DNA from: a bacterium
GTDB lineage: Bacteria > Bacteroidota > Bacteroidia > Bacteroidales > Muribaculaceae
Direction of reading: 5' to 3'
Assembly: GCA_004561555.1 (NCBI GenBank)
Contig: SFVH01000014.1
Coordinates: 1-33,884 of the forward strand
Length of the DNA: 33,884 nt
Made by a program: the position numbers and the translations under genes
Part shown: piece after piece, positions 7,610 through 15,947 of the stretch
Numbering within the stretch: position 1 is the first letter of the stretch
Layout: each line of letters opens with the position of its first letter
Notes under the pieces: generated by a model
Database searches by the model: none
What the model saw: the letters and a program-made list of their open reading frames with translations, nothing else
Told to the model about the DNA's origin: nothing

Positions 7610-9590
7610 CGTTTGATTTTTTATAATTCTTGATGCCGACATTCAGGAATTTCGCGAAATTATCCACATTCTCATCATAATATGCCGGACCGGAAAGAAG
7701 ATTTCCCTCATTGTCGAGCACCACATAATATGGTTGAGAATTAGCGCCAAATTTGTGGCGTTGCAAATAGCTCCAAAGGTCGCCATAAGTACGCATTTTT
7801 TCCACTCCGTTGTCGGTATTTATCTCCAATATCTCAGGCAACTCTCGTTTATCATCAGCCATAAGTGTTATCGTCACAAAATTTTCCTCAATAAGTGAAC
7901 GGATTAGCTGATTGTCAAACACAGCCGCTTCCATCTTTCTACAGTTTACGCAGCCATAACCGGAGAAGTCGAGAAATACCGGCTTCCCGGCTTCTTTCGC
8001 AGCATCCATTCCTTTATCAAAATCATCGTATTCTTGAAATTTGCCTGATTCATAAAGATTGAAATCTTGAGTGCTCAACGGTGGCGCAAATGCACTGATA
8101 CTTTTAAGTGGCGCGCCCCATAATCCCGGCACAAGATACATAGCAAACGACAGTGAAATCGTAGCAAGAATCAATCGGAAAGCCCCGATACCCTTATCGT
8201 CGTCTTCACCACTGAAGCGAAATACTTTCAAGAGGTAAAGACCCAACAATGCAAAAATCACTATCCATAGGGAAATAAACACTTCTCTATCCAAGATATG
8301 CCATCCATAAGCTAAATCAGCCACCGACAAGAATTTGAGAGATAGCGCCAGCTCAATAAAGCCAAGCACCACCTTGACCGTTGATAACCAACCGCCCGAT
8401 TTAGGAAGTCCCTTAAGCACTGACGGGAACATTGCAAACAAAGCAAACGGCACGGCAAGAGCCAAAGCGAAGCCGAACATACCGATTGCCGGACCGATAA
8501 TGTTGCCTTGCGACACAGCTTCAACGAGCAGTGTGCCAATAATCGGACCGGTGCATGAAAACGACACCAACACCAATGTAAATGCCATAAAAAACAAGCT
8601 GAACAGACCGGTGGTCTTGCCTGCTTTGCCACTCACAGCATTGGTCCATTTACTTGGCATTGTAATCTCAAATGCTCCAAAAAACGAGATAGCAAAAAAC
8701 ACCAAAAGCACAAAGAAGAACACATTAAATACTGCTCCTGTAGCCAATTCGTTAAGCGTGCTCGGGCCGAATGCCAACGTGATTATCAATCCCAAGAGCA
8801 GATAAATCACAATGATTGATACGCCATAAATCAAAGCATTAATTATTGCCTTGCTTTTGCTATCGCTTTTTTTGAGGAAGAAACTCACTGTGAGTGGTAT
8901 CATAGGCCAAACACAAGGTGTAAGCAGGGCCAGCAATCCGCCCAAGAATCCGCCCAAGAAAATATAAAGCAACGAAGTGTCCTCATCTTGCACCACATCC
9001 ACTTTCTTTACCGGATTCCAATAATCACTCTTTTCTTTAACGACAGTTTCCGAATGACTCTCCGGCACACCTGCCTCAATCACTTCCAAATCCTCGCCCT
9101 TATTGTCATCAACTGCGACAACAGGAGTTGACTTGGCAAAGGCAAACTCTTTTTTTGTGAGCTGACAATTTTGCTCATTACAAGCCTGTCCTGAAATCAC
9201 TCCTTCCACAGCATAGTCGTTGGCATTAAGCAATTTGACTTTTTGTCGTAAAGTCACCGACTTTTCCCATGTGCCGAGCATCATATTAAAGGTAAAATCG
9301 ATATCCTCTACAGCCTTGCGATTAGCCACTAAACCGCCCACAATCTCCACATTGCGCATCTTACCGTTATCCCATTTCACGGCTGTAGGATTAGGACCTC
9401 CGGCAGGGATGTTGATATCATAAAGATGCCAACCACGTTCGATTGTAGCATCAAACACTATTTCAGCCTCATTTTTGCCGGTGATTTCCATTTTCACGTC
9501 CCAAGTCACCGGTTGATGCATTTGTGCCGACACAGCGAAACAGCAAAGCCACAAAAAGAGTATTACTGAAAAAAATTTCTTAATATTCAT
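7602..9590 (-). CDS. dsbD: Thiol:disulfide interchange protein DsbD
   Basis: Moves reducing equivalents from cytoplasmic thioredoxin across the inner membrane to periplasmic partners. In 662 residues the order is: signal peptide (1-22); N-terminal immunoglobulin-like domain with the redox pair C137/C142 in GQACNEQNC; about eight membrane helices (about 205-495) with the intramembrane Cys pair in TPCVWPM (C226) and SFSCTGP (C346); and a C-terminal thioredoxin-like domain with GYGCVNC (C547/C550). All six redox cysteines are present, so the relay looks intact. It is first in the leftward dsbD-mazG-topB-NUDIX-membrane-protein unit, with a -7 element in the divergent region. Confidence 0.94.
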   Translation of the reverse strand: MNIKKFFSVILFLWLCCFAVSAQMHQPVTWDVKMEITGKNEAEIVFDATIERGWHLYDINIPAGGPNPTAVKWDNGKMRNVEIVGGLVANRKAVEDIDFTFNMMLGTWEKSVTLRQKVKLLNANDYAVEGVISGQACNEQNCQLTKKEFAFAKSTPVVAVDDNKGEDLEVIEAGVPESHSETVVKEKSDYWNPVKKVDVVQDEDTSLLYIFLGGFLGGLLALLTPCVWPMIPLTVSFFLKKSDSKSKAIINALIYGVSIIVIYLLLGLIITLAFGPSTLNELATGAVFNVFFFVLLVFFAISFFGAFEITMPSKWTNAVSGKAGKTTGLFSLFFMAFTLVLVSFSCTGPIIGTLLVEAVSQGNIIGPAIGMFGFALALAVPFALFAMFPSVLKGLPKSGGWLSTVKVVLGFIELALSLKFLSVADLAYGWHILDREVFISLWIVIFALLGLYLLKVFRFSGEDDDKGIGAFRLILATISLSFAMYLVPGLWGAPLKSISAFAPPLSTQDFNLYESGKFQEYDDFDKGMDAAKEAGKPVFLDFSGYGCVNCRKMEAAVFDNQLIRSLIEENFVTITLMADDKRELPEILEINTDNGVEKMRTYGDLWSYLQRHKFGANSQPYYVVLDNEGNLLSGPAYYDENVDNFAKFLNVGIKNYKKSNDE

Positions 9591-9619
9591 CGTTTATCAA
9601 TATTGTATAATTCTTTGTG

Positions 9620-9627
9620 CAAAGTTA
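9620..9627 (-). promoter_or_regulatory. -7 element of dsbD promoter
   Basis: Minus-strand TAACTTTG matches TAnnTTTG and lies 29 bp before the dsbD ATG. No good TTTG -33 element was seen at the expected distance. Confidence 0.5.
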
Positions 9628-9651
9628 CTGAAATAAAACGAAATTTTTATG

Positions 9652-9659
9652 TACCTTTG
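9652..9659 (+). promoter_or_regulatory. -7 element of yicC operon promoter
   Basis: TACCTTTG matches TAnnTTTG, 17 bp before the yicC ATG. It stands 24 bp from the opposing dsbD -7 element, so the two polymerases would compete for the same 86 bp gap. The -33 element is not convincing. Confidence 0.55.
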
Positions 9660-9676
9660 CACAAAAACTACGAAAT

Positions 9677-10549
9677 ATGATTTTATCAATGACCGGTTAC
9701 GGTAAAGCCTCAATGGAATGTGCAGGCAAAAAATTTACCGCCGAAATTAAGTCTCTGAATAGCAAACAGCTCGATTTATCTATTCGTATTCCCCAACAAT
9801 ACAAAGAGTTGGAATTGCAAATTCGTTCGATGGTGGCTCAACGATTGGAGCGTGGGAAAGCCGATATCGTTATTACTGTGGAAACGATTTCCTCTCAACC
9901 CGCCACGTCAATCAACTTACACGTGGCAGCGTCCTATAAGCATCAAATCGAAGCCCTATCCCGACAGCTGGATATACCCATGCCTGAAGATTGGATTTCG
10001 ACACTCATCAAGCTCCCGGATGTGCTCCACACCGAGATTGAGGAGATTAACGAAGAAGAATCCGAGGCTATGTTTGAAGTAGTGAGAAATGCCATTGAGG
10101 GATTGATGGAATTTCGCACTCAAGAGGGCAATCGCTTAGATGCTTTTTTCAGAGAGAAAATTGAGAAAATCCAAAACTTGCTTAATGAAGTACCCCAATA
10201 TGAGGCAGACCGCATTGAAAAAATCAAAGCTCGCATCCAAGATTCTCTCTCTAAACTCGGAGAAGTGGACTATGATAAAAATCGCTTTGAGCAGGAAATG
10301 ATTTTTTATATTGAGAAACTCGACATCGCTGAAGAAAAGCTTCGTTTGCAAAATCATCTCGACTATTTCATCACCACGATGGACGGCAATTTCGGGCAAG
10401 GCAAAAAATTAGGTTTTATCAGCCAAGAAATGGGTAGAGAAATCAACACTTTAGGGTCGAAAGCCAATCAAGCCGAGCTTCAAAAGATTGTGGTAAGAAT
10501 GAAAGACCAATTGGAGCAAATAAAAGAGCAAGTGTTAAACGTGATGTAA
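9677..10549 (+). CDS. yicC: YicC family protein (probable endoribonuclease)
   Basis: A 290-residue member of the YicC family, of which E. coli YicC is reported to be an endoribonuclease acting on RNA including sRNA. It shows the diagnostic N-terminus MILSMTGYGKA, the YicC N-terminal domain (about 1-155) with KSLNSKQLDL and IRIPQ, and the C-terminal DUF1732 region. The latter contains FYIEKLDIAEEKLRLQNHL and ends in QEMGREINTLGSKAN, with the conserved RE-NT-SKA pattern. It is first in the yicC-gmk-nadD-DUF5063 operon, 9 bp from gmk. The yicC-gmk pairing is widely conserved in bacteria. Confidence 0.92.
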   Translation: MILSMTGYGKASMECAGKKFTAEIKSLNSKQLDLSIRIPQQYKELELQIRSMVAQRLERGKADIVITVETISSQPATSINLHVAASYKHQIEALSRQLDIPMPEDWISTLIKLPDVLHTEIEEINEEESEAMFEVVRNAIEGLMEFRTQEGNRLDAFFREKIEKIQNLLNEVPQYEADRIEKIKARIQDSLSKLGEVDYDKNRFEQEMIFYIEKLDIAEEKLRLQNHLDYFITTMDGNFGQGKKLGFISQEMGREINTLGSKANQAELQKIVVRMKDQLEQIKEQVLNVM

Positions 10550-10558
10550 TACAAGCTT

Positions 10559-11131
10559 ATGGGCAAAGGCAAAATTATTATCGTATCTGCTCCGTCGGGC
10601 ACAGGCAAATCGACAATCATAAAGCAATTGATGGAGAAGGAGGAGTTACAACTTCGTTTTTCGGTATCTGCCACCAACCGCAGCCCGCGTGAAGGCGAAA
10701 CCGATGGTTTAAGCTATCATTTTCTTTCCACGGAAGAATTCAAAAAGCGCATTGCCGACGATGCGTTTGTGGAATATGAAGAAGTCTATCCGGGACGTTT
10801 CTATGGCACTCTGAAGTCGGAGGTGAGTCGTGTGCTTCAGCAAGGCAACAACCTTATTCTCGACATCGACGTAAAGGGCGGAATAAACGTGAAAAAGCAG
10901 TATCCCGAAGCATTATCATTATTTATCCTCCCGCCAAGCATCGAGACCTTACGACAACGGTTATTGGCTCGTGCAACCGATGATATCGAAACGATTAATC
11001 AGCGTGTGGCAAAAGCAGATTTCGAACTAACCTTTGCCGACAAGTATGATGTCAGAGTGGTAAACGACGACCTCCCGAAAGCTATCGACGAGACATATAA
11101 TATTGTTAAAGAGTTTATCGATAAGAGATAA
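10559..11131 (+). CDS. gmk: Guanylate kinase
   Basis: Phosphorylates GMP to GDP with ATP. The 190-residue protein has the P-loop SAPSGTGKST (10-19), the GMP-binding segment SATNRSPREGETDGLSYHF, the catalytic-lid region YPGRFYGT, and LDIDVKGG. Length and motifs are normal for bacterial Gmk. It is the second gene of the yicC operon, with nadD starting 11 bp after its stop. Confidence 0.96.
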   Translation: MGKGKIIIVSAPSGTGKSTIIKQLMEKEELQLRFSVSATNRSPREGETDGLSYHFLSTEEFKKRIADDAFVEYEEVYPGRFYGTLKSEVSRVLQQGNNLILDIDVKGGINVKKQYPEALSLFILPPSIETLRQRLLARATDDIETINQRVAKADFELTFADKYDVRVVNDDLPKAIDETYNIVKEFIDKR

Positions 11132-11142
11132 TTTTTCCGGCA

Positions 11143-11715
11143 ATGAAAACCATCGGTATCTTGGGTGGCTCGTTTAATCCCATCCATATCGGGCACTGTA
11201 TACTTGCCAACTTCCTCAAACAAACGGTCGACATTGATGAAGTATGGCTCAATGTGTCTCCCCAAAATCCTCTTAAAGACGCACTCAATTCCGATTACGA
11301 CAATCATCGATTGGAGATGGCGCGCTTAGCTGTAAAGGATTGTTGTGGCATAAAGGTCACAGATATCGAGTTTTCGCTTCCGCGACCGTCCTACACCATC
11401 GCCACACTTCGCCGACTGCAGTCGACTTACCCCGATTGCCGTTTCAAATTGATAATAGGTAGCGATAATTGGATGGTGTTTGATAAATGGAAAAATCATG
11501 AAGAGATTATTTATGAGTTTGGAGTAATTGTGTATCCTCGACCGGGTTATCCTATTAATAATAACAACTGCAAAAACGTGACATTTGTCGATGCTCCGCA
11601 AATTGAGATTTCGTCGACATTCATTCGCCAAGGATTAAAAGACCAACTTGATATGCGTTTTTTCATTCCCGACGATGTAAATGCTTACATAAAAGATAAT
11701 AACCTCTATCAATAA
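11143..11715 (+). CDS. nadD: Nicotinate-nucleotide adenylyltransferase
   Basis: Joins nicotinate mononucleotide and ATP to give deamido-NAD. The 190-residue protein starts with GILGGSFNPIHIGH, which has the nucleotidyltransferase HxGH-type site (HIGH), and carries FKLIIGSDNW and the C-terminal ISSTFIRQGL motif of NadD. It is the third gene of the operon, 11 bp after gmk and 8 bp before the DUF5063 gene. In NadD the first histidine of the catalytic site is often in NPIHxGH, exactly as here. Confidence 0.95.
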   Translation: MKTIGILGGSFNPIHIGHCILANFLKQTVDIDEVWLNVSPQNPLKDALNSDYDNHRLEMARLAVKDCCGIKVTDIEFSLPRPSYTIATLRRLQSTYPDCRFKLIIGSDNWMVFDKWKNHEEIIYEFGVIVYPRPGYPINNNNCKNVTFVDAPQIEISSTFIRQGLKDQLDMRFFIPDDVNAYIKDNNLYQ

Positions 11716-11723
11716 CTAATATT

Positions 11724-12230
11724 ATGGCATCACTATCTAACAATAGCATCCTGTTTATCGGATTGGCTAACGAATATTGCAATCTCATTGAGTCGTGCAA
11801 TGAGACTGAAAAAAATGTGCTTATCGACAACTTATTGAAATTGTTGCCGCGGCTTTATATTTCCATGTCCGACTTTACTTCATCATCAGAGGAGCCCACC
11901 GACGCAATCATTGATTCTTATCTCGACGAAATATATTATGACAGCATACGTCGCCGATTGGAAAATGTGATTGGCGAAGACGACACAATCCTTGAAGTCT
12001 TTGAAGAGGATATGAAATTTTCCGACACACCGATAGCGGTGAGTATATCCGAATACCTTGCAGATATTTTTCAATACCTTTACGACTTCATTCATGCCGC
12101 AAAAGATGCCACCGACAATCAAATGGATGCCTGTTTGCAATTTTGCAAAGAAAACTTTGTGATGTATTGGGGACAAACACTATGCAATGTGTTGCGTGCG
12201 CTTCATCACATAAAGTATGAGTATCGTTAA
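11724..12230 (+). CDS. DUF5063 domain protein
   Basis: A 168-residue acidic, mostly helical, cytoplasmic protein with no signal peptide or membrane segment. The pattern of an N-terminal FIGLANEYCNLIE helix, LLPRLYISMSD and the C-terminal WGQTLCNVLRALHHI matches what I know of the DUF5063 family, which is found mainly in Bacteroidetes and has no established function. It is the last gene of the yicC-gmk-nadD unit, 8 bp after nadD. A link to nucleotide or NAD metabolism is suggested only by position. Confidence 0.78.
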   Translation: MASLSNNSILFIGLANEYCNLIESCNETEKNVLIDNLLKLLPRLYISMSDFTSSSEEPTDAIIDSYLDEIYYDSIRRRLENVIGEDDTILEVFEEDMKFSDTPIAVSISEYLADIFQYLYDFIHAAKDATDNQMDACLQFCKENFVMYWGQTLCNVLRALHHIKYEYR

Positions 12231-12250
12231 ACTGTCGGTTTTGGCAGTTT
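12229..12250 (+). other. Hairpin overlapping the DUF5063 stop and the fabI -33 element
   Basis: AAACTGTC and GGCAGTTT form an 8 bp stem with one G-T wobble around the loop GGTTTT. It begins in the stop codon of the DUF5063 gene. No T-run follows, so it is a poor intrinsic terminator; it could be a 3'-end stabiliser. The TTTG -33 element of fabI lies at the loop and 3' arm boundary. Confidence 0.4.
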
Positions 12251-12271
12251 CACAAAAAATGCTTACCTTTG
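12240..12271 (+). promoter_or_regulatory. Consensus promoter of fabI
   Basis: TTTG (12240-12243), a 20 bp spacer, then TACCTTTG (12264-12271), which is a full Bacteroidetes consensus. The leader is about 35 nt, AT-rich and without Shine-Dalgarno, before the ATG at 12312. Confidence 0.8.
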
Positions 12272-12311
12272 CAAAGTGAAAAAAATTTATTAATTATTAA
12301 AATTAAAGATT

Positions 12312-13169
12312 ATGGGATATAATCTACTTAAAGGGAAACGAGGCATCATCTTTGGTGCTTTAAATTCCAACAGTATTGCATGGAAGGCTGCTGAAAGGGC
12401 CGTTGAAGAAGGTGCTATCATCACCCTTTCCAACACTCCGGTGGCAGTACGCATGGGTGAAGTTTCGGAATTAGGCAAAAAACTTAATGCTGAAATTCTT
12501 CCTGCAGATGCAACCAACTGTGAAGACCTTGAAATGGTATTCCAAAAATCAATGGAAATCCTTGGTGGAAAAATTGATTTTGTGCTTCACTCTATCGGTA
12601 TGTCGCCGAATGTCAGGAAGAAACGCCTTTACGACGACCTTGACTACGACATGCTCAACAAGACCCTCGACATCTCTGCCATCTCATTTCATAAGATGCT
12701 TCAAGCAGCAAAGAAATTAAATGCAATCAACGATTATGGTAGTGTTGTAGCTCTTTCATATGTTGCTGCACAACGCACACTTTTCGGATATAATGACATG
12801 GCTGATGCCAAAGCTCTTTTGGAATCAATTGCGCGCAGTTTCGGCTATATCTATGGTCGCGAGCATAATGTGAGAATCAACACCATTTCACAATCACCGA
12901 CACTTACCACTGCCGGTAGTGGCGTGAAGGGTATGGAGTCGCTGATGGACTTTGCCAATCGTATGTCGCCCCTGGGCAATGCGAGCGCTGATGAATGTGC
13001 CGACTATATTGTGGTTATGTTCTCCGACCTTACTCGCAAAGTCACGATGCAAAACCTCTATCACGATGGCGGATTCTCAAGCATGGGTATGAGTCTTCGT
13101 GCTATGGACCAATACGAAAAAAGTTTTGACCTCTATCGCAATCCCGATGGCACAATCCAATACGGATAG
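12312..13169 (+). CDS. fabI: Enoyl-[acyl-carrier-protein] reductase FabI
   Basis: NAD(P)H-dependent last step of each fatty-acid elongation cycle. The 285-residue protein is a short-chain dehydrogenase of the FabI type, with GKRGIIFGALNSNSIAW as the dinucleotide-binding start. The active-site residues are Y150 in LSYVAAQ, Y160 in GYNDMADAK and K167, giving the FabI Y-x6-K spacing. The substrate-loop region is SQSPTLTTAGSG and a conserved LYHDGGFSSMG follows near the C-terminus. It has its own promoter and a strong terminator, so it is probably monocistronic. Confidence 0.94.
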   Translation: MGYNLLKGKRGIIFGALNSNSIAWKAAERAVEEGAIITLSNTPVAVRMGEVSELGKKLNAEILPADATNCEDLEMVFQKSMEILGGKIDFVLHSIGMSPNVRKKRLYDDLDYDMLNKTLDISAISFHKMLQAAKKLNAINDYGSVVALSYVAAQRTLFGYNDMADAKALLESIARSFGYIYGREHNVRINTISQSPTLTTAGSGVKGMESLMDFANRMSPLGNASADECADYIVVMFSDLTRKVTMQNLYHDGGFSSMGMSLRAMDQYEKSFDLYRNPDGTIQYG

Positions 13170-13201
13170 CAGACAGATAAACCTCAACCTTAAATAAGGA
13201 G

Positions 13202-13237
13202 AAAGCGAGTTGCCCACGAAGGAAACTCGCTTTTTTT
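13202..13237 (+). terminator. Strong intrinsic terminator after fabI
   Basis: A ten-base stem AAAGCGAGTT (13202-13211) and AACTCGCTTT (13224-13233) runs into seven T residues (13231-13237). It lies between the convergent fabI and PCMD lipoprotein genes and could act weakly in the other direction, where the T-run is only three bases. Confidence 0.88.
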
Positions 13238-13251
13238 GTAATCACCAAAAT

Positions 13252-15741
13252 CTACTCGTAAAGGAGCTGCAGATTATCCACTATCATCGTTGCTCCTATA
13301 GATACAGCTTGCTTGATATTGTCGGTAGTTTTGATTTTTTGCGACTCCTCTCTGATGCTATGAGAAGCGTAGGAGGAAGAGGAAATCAGCACCTTCAAGC
13401 GAGTGGCTTTCTTGTTTCTCACCGAATAAACCACCGGCACGACAAAACGCGTGAAAGAAGTAGACGGCGAAAGCACGGCTCTACCCTTTCCTATTACGGA
13501 TTCCGCACCTGCATTTCCATTTAAAATCTCAATTTCGACCAATGCTCCTTCATGAGGGTCATGATAGTCTTGGACATATGAATACAATCCTGAGATAGCA
13601 GTAGGACGCGAAGTGAAATCTATACCCTCGATATACGTCTCTCTATCGGAGGCATCAATGGTGTAACTCCCCAAAAACATCTTTCCCGCAGCACGATGCA
13701 ATGACTGAGGAGCATTGCCGTTGTAATATTCCCTGTCGGTACGCACATCACGTTGCGGCTCTACCCCGCTCCTACTCCACCCCACATTTCTGAGCATCAC
13801 GGCATACTGACCGCTATAAGCATTATTTACCAACAAGGTGGATGGCACTTGAAACCATGTGTTGGAGCAAGCCACATTTGAGGAGCAAGTTTTGGCATTT
13901 ACGCTTGACCAACCATCCGGCTCATCGGCATAAATATCCGCCTTATTATAAACCGCAATCATAGTGGCTACGTTGGAATATTTTCCACCGCAATTCACAT
14001 TTTTCATCGAAATCGAATTGTGGTAGTCTTCAAAGTCGGGATTTGGCAACGACAAAGCCGACTCGGTAGTAATCATAAATGTATTGCATTTCTTTTCGTC
14101 GGAATATACCGCAATCTCATAATTTTTGCCTGGCATTAATGTTTTCACCGTTATTCGACGGTCAGCCACACTTCTTTCGGTCACTGCCGGATGCCACTCA
14201 CCGCCGTCTTGACGCACCACAACATAAAGATAAGGCACTAAACCTTCCGGTTCATCACAATCTAACATTAAATCGGCTTGCGACGACCAGATATTTTCAT
14301 GATTACAAGCAACTGAGAAGTCGGGCACTATGCGGTCAAACGAAATTATGTTGGAATAACTATTATTCTTGAGATAATGCGCTCTTAATCGCAATTTGCC
14401 TATCATCGACGGGATTGAGATAGTCACATCATATAGATTATCTTCTTTTTTGACAAACGATGCATCATCTATTAACGTCCACTCATTGTCAAAAATCCCG
14501 CTATATTCAAACCTCAGATTTTCAGAGACATCCGAAGCATTACATTCCATTTGCAAGGTGAGTTGCGTTGCTTTTAAAGGTTGAGCGGGAACTTGTGACA
14601 GACTCACGGAGACGGGGATGCTCTCAATAGTAATTTCCATCGGCTCTACAGCCAATCGTCCTGCATTGTCGCAAACTTGCATCGTGATGACGTGTTTGGC
14701 TGATGATGTGCCGTTGGCAGACAAGCGCTTGATAAACTCCGTGAAATCGATAGTTACCTCATCAGCATCCTGCAAAGGCGCATCACACAAAATGCCATAA
14801 TTTTCAAGCACCTTACTGCCTGCGACATCTGTTTCTTGAGCAAACGGATTGTCGGACAATGAAGGCGAATCGACAGTGAGATAGAGATTTTTCAATCCGC
14901 CGGGCACATCTAATTTCACTTCTACCGCCTCATCGGGAGCTGACTGCTCATTGACTTGCAAAACCTGATTATTCTCAAATCCGATAAAAGAAAAATGAGG
15001 ATTAGGAGTGGAAAACAATTCTTCATTGACTACGATGGAATATTGCGATTGTTCCCCACAGTCAAGAAGCAATTTATCGCCATCAACAGACAATGACAAA
15101 TCCCGATTTTCAGCAGCAAGTGCATTTTCCACCACAAACGGACGTAATGCCACCTCTCTGCCACTAAAATCCTTCAGGGTCAATTCGACGCACACCTTCC
15201 CGGGACGCAAACACAACGGCTTACCGACTTGCCCAGTAAACTGCCAATATTTTCCGGACTCCGACTTTATGCGAATCGACGCATCTTTGACCGACTTTTC
15301 CACATCTCCACTTTTCACGCAGTCAAAAATCGTATGCCCTACTTTACAATCGAGATTCACTTGAGTGAGTTGATTATCCCTTATCATCACTTCAGTGCTT
15401 GCAAACAAACCGGGAGTAATAAATCCTTCTTCCAAATGATTGCTATCTTCGGCAGTAAAGATATAAGTAGCCGCCGGCATCTTTTTTGTACCTGCATTGA
15501 ACGAAGAAAGCGACTGCCAACTTTTTGTCTGTCCGGTTTCAACATTTGTTGCCGAAATAGTGAAATCATCAACTTCGGGAGCCTCTATCGTCAGCTGTTT
15601 AGCGTTGCCAATGTTTGAAATATGTGGGTTTACCGTCGTCACAATCTCCACATCACCATATCCGGTGACAAGCGTATTTGGCTCGTTGCTACAGCTTGTC
15701 ATCACTATTATGGCCACAAATATTGTGAGATATTTTTTCAT
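13252..15741 (-). CDS. Surface lipoprotein with DUF4493 and PCMD domains
   Basis: An 829-residue secreted lipoprotein. A lipoprotein signal ends in IVMTSC, with C17 lipidated. An N-terminal DUF4493-like region (about 20-240; GYGDVEIV, ATYIFTAED) is followed by several immunoglobulin/Fn3-like beta domains (about 240-560). The C-terminal PCMD domain (about 575-829) starts at LPNPDFEDYH and contains GWSSVNA, YSGQYAVMLRNVGW and GKMFLGSYTID. PCMD is a putative carbohydrate-metabolism or binding fold of Bacteroidetes surface lipoproteins. No catalytic residues are recognisable, so binding or adhesion is more likely than catalysis. No SusC/SusD pair is adjacent, so this is not a classical polysaccharide-utilisation locus. 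It is transcribed divergently from the GHL10 gene. Confidence 0.82.
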   Translation of the reverse strand: MKKYLTIFVAIIVMTSCSNEPNTLVTGYGDVEIVTTVNPHISNIGNAKQLTIEAPEVDDFTISATNVETGQTKSWQSLSSFNAGTKKMPAATYIFTAEDSNHLEEGFITPGLFASTEVMIRDNQLTQVNLDCKVGHTIFDCVKSGDVEKSVKDASIRIKSESGKYWQFTGQVGKPLCLRPGKVCVELTLKDFSGREVALRPFVVENALAAENRDLSLSVDGDKLLLDCGEQSQYSIVVNEELFSTPNPHFSFIGFENNQVLQVNEQSAPDEAVEVKLDVPGGLKNLYLTVDSPSLSDNPFAQETDVAGSKVLENYGILCDAPLQDADEVTIDFTEFIKRLSANGTSSAKHVITMQVCDNAGRLAVEPMEITIESIPVSVSLSQVPAQPLKATQLTLQMECNASDVSENLRFEYSGIFDNEWTLIDDASFVKKEDNLYDVTISIPSMIGKLRLRAHYLKNNSYSNIISFDRIVPDFSVACNHENIWSSQADLMLDCDEPEGLVPYLYVVVRQDGGEWHPAVTERSVADRRITVKTLMPGKNYEIAVYSDEKKCNTFMITTESALSLPNPDFEDYHNSISMKNVNCGGKYSNVATMIAVYNKADIYADEPDGWSSVNAKTCSSNVACSNTWFQVPSTLLVNNAYSGQYAVMLRNVGWSRSGVEPQRDVRTDREYYNGNAPQSLHRAAGKMFLGSYTIDASDRETYIEGIDFTSRPTAISGLYSYVQDYHDPHEGALVEIEILNGNAGAESVIGKGRAVLSPSTSFTRFVVPVVYSVRNKKATRLKVLISSSSYASHSIREESQKIKTTDNIKQAVSIGATMIVDNLQLLYE

Positions 15742-15757
15742 TATTCCAAATTTTTGA

Positions 15758-15789
15758 CAAAAATAGTCTTTTTGATTTATCTATTGAAA
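15758..15789 (-). promoter_or_regulatory. Promoter of the PCMD lipoprotein gene
   Basis: Minus-strand TTTC (15789-15786), a 20 bp spacer, then TATTTTTG (15765-15758). The -7 element is a perfect TAnnTTTG and the -33 has one mismatch. The leader to the ATG at 15741 is about 10-15 nt. Confidence 0.6.
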
Positions 15790-15886
15790 TAAATGCGCCT
15801 CTTCAACCAACGAAAATTACCAACTGACCACTACTTGCCCTAATCTCCGGCTCATAATTTAAATAATCTAAAAATTGTTTTCAAAT

Positions 15887-15918
15887 TTTGAAAATCAAAG
15901 ATTATTTCGGTAATTTCG
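15887..15918 (+). promoter_or_regulatory. Promoter of the GHL10 gene
   Basis: TTTG (15887-15890), a 20 bp spacer, then TAATTTCG (15911-15918), one mismatch in the -7 element. It overlaps an upstream in-frame ATG at 15888, which supports translation from 15948 instead. Confidence 0.6.
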
Positions 15919-15947
15919 CAATCAATACAAACCATAACAACATTAAG

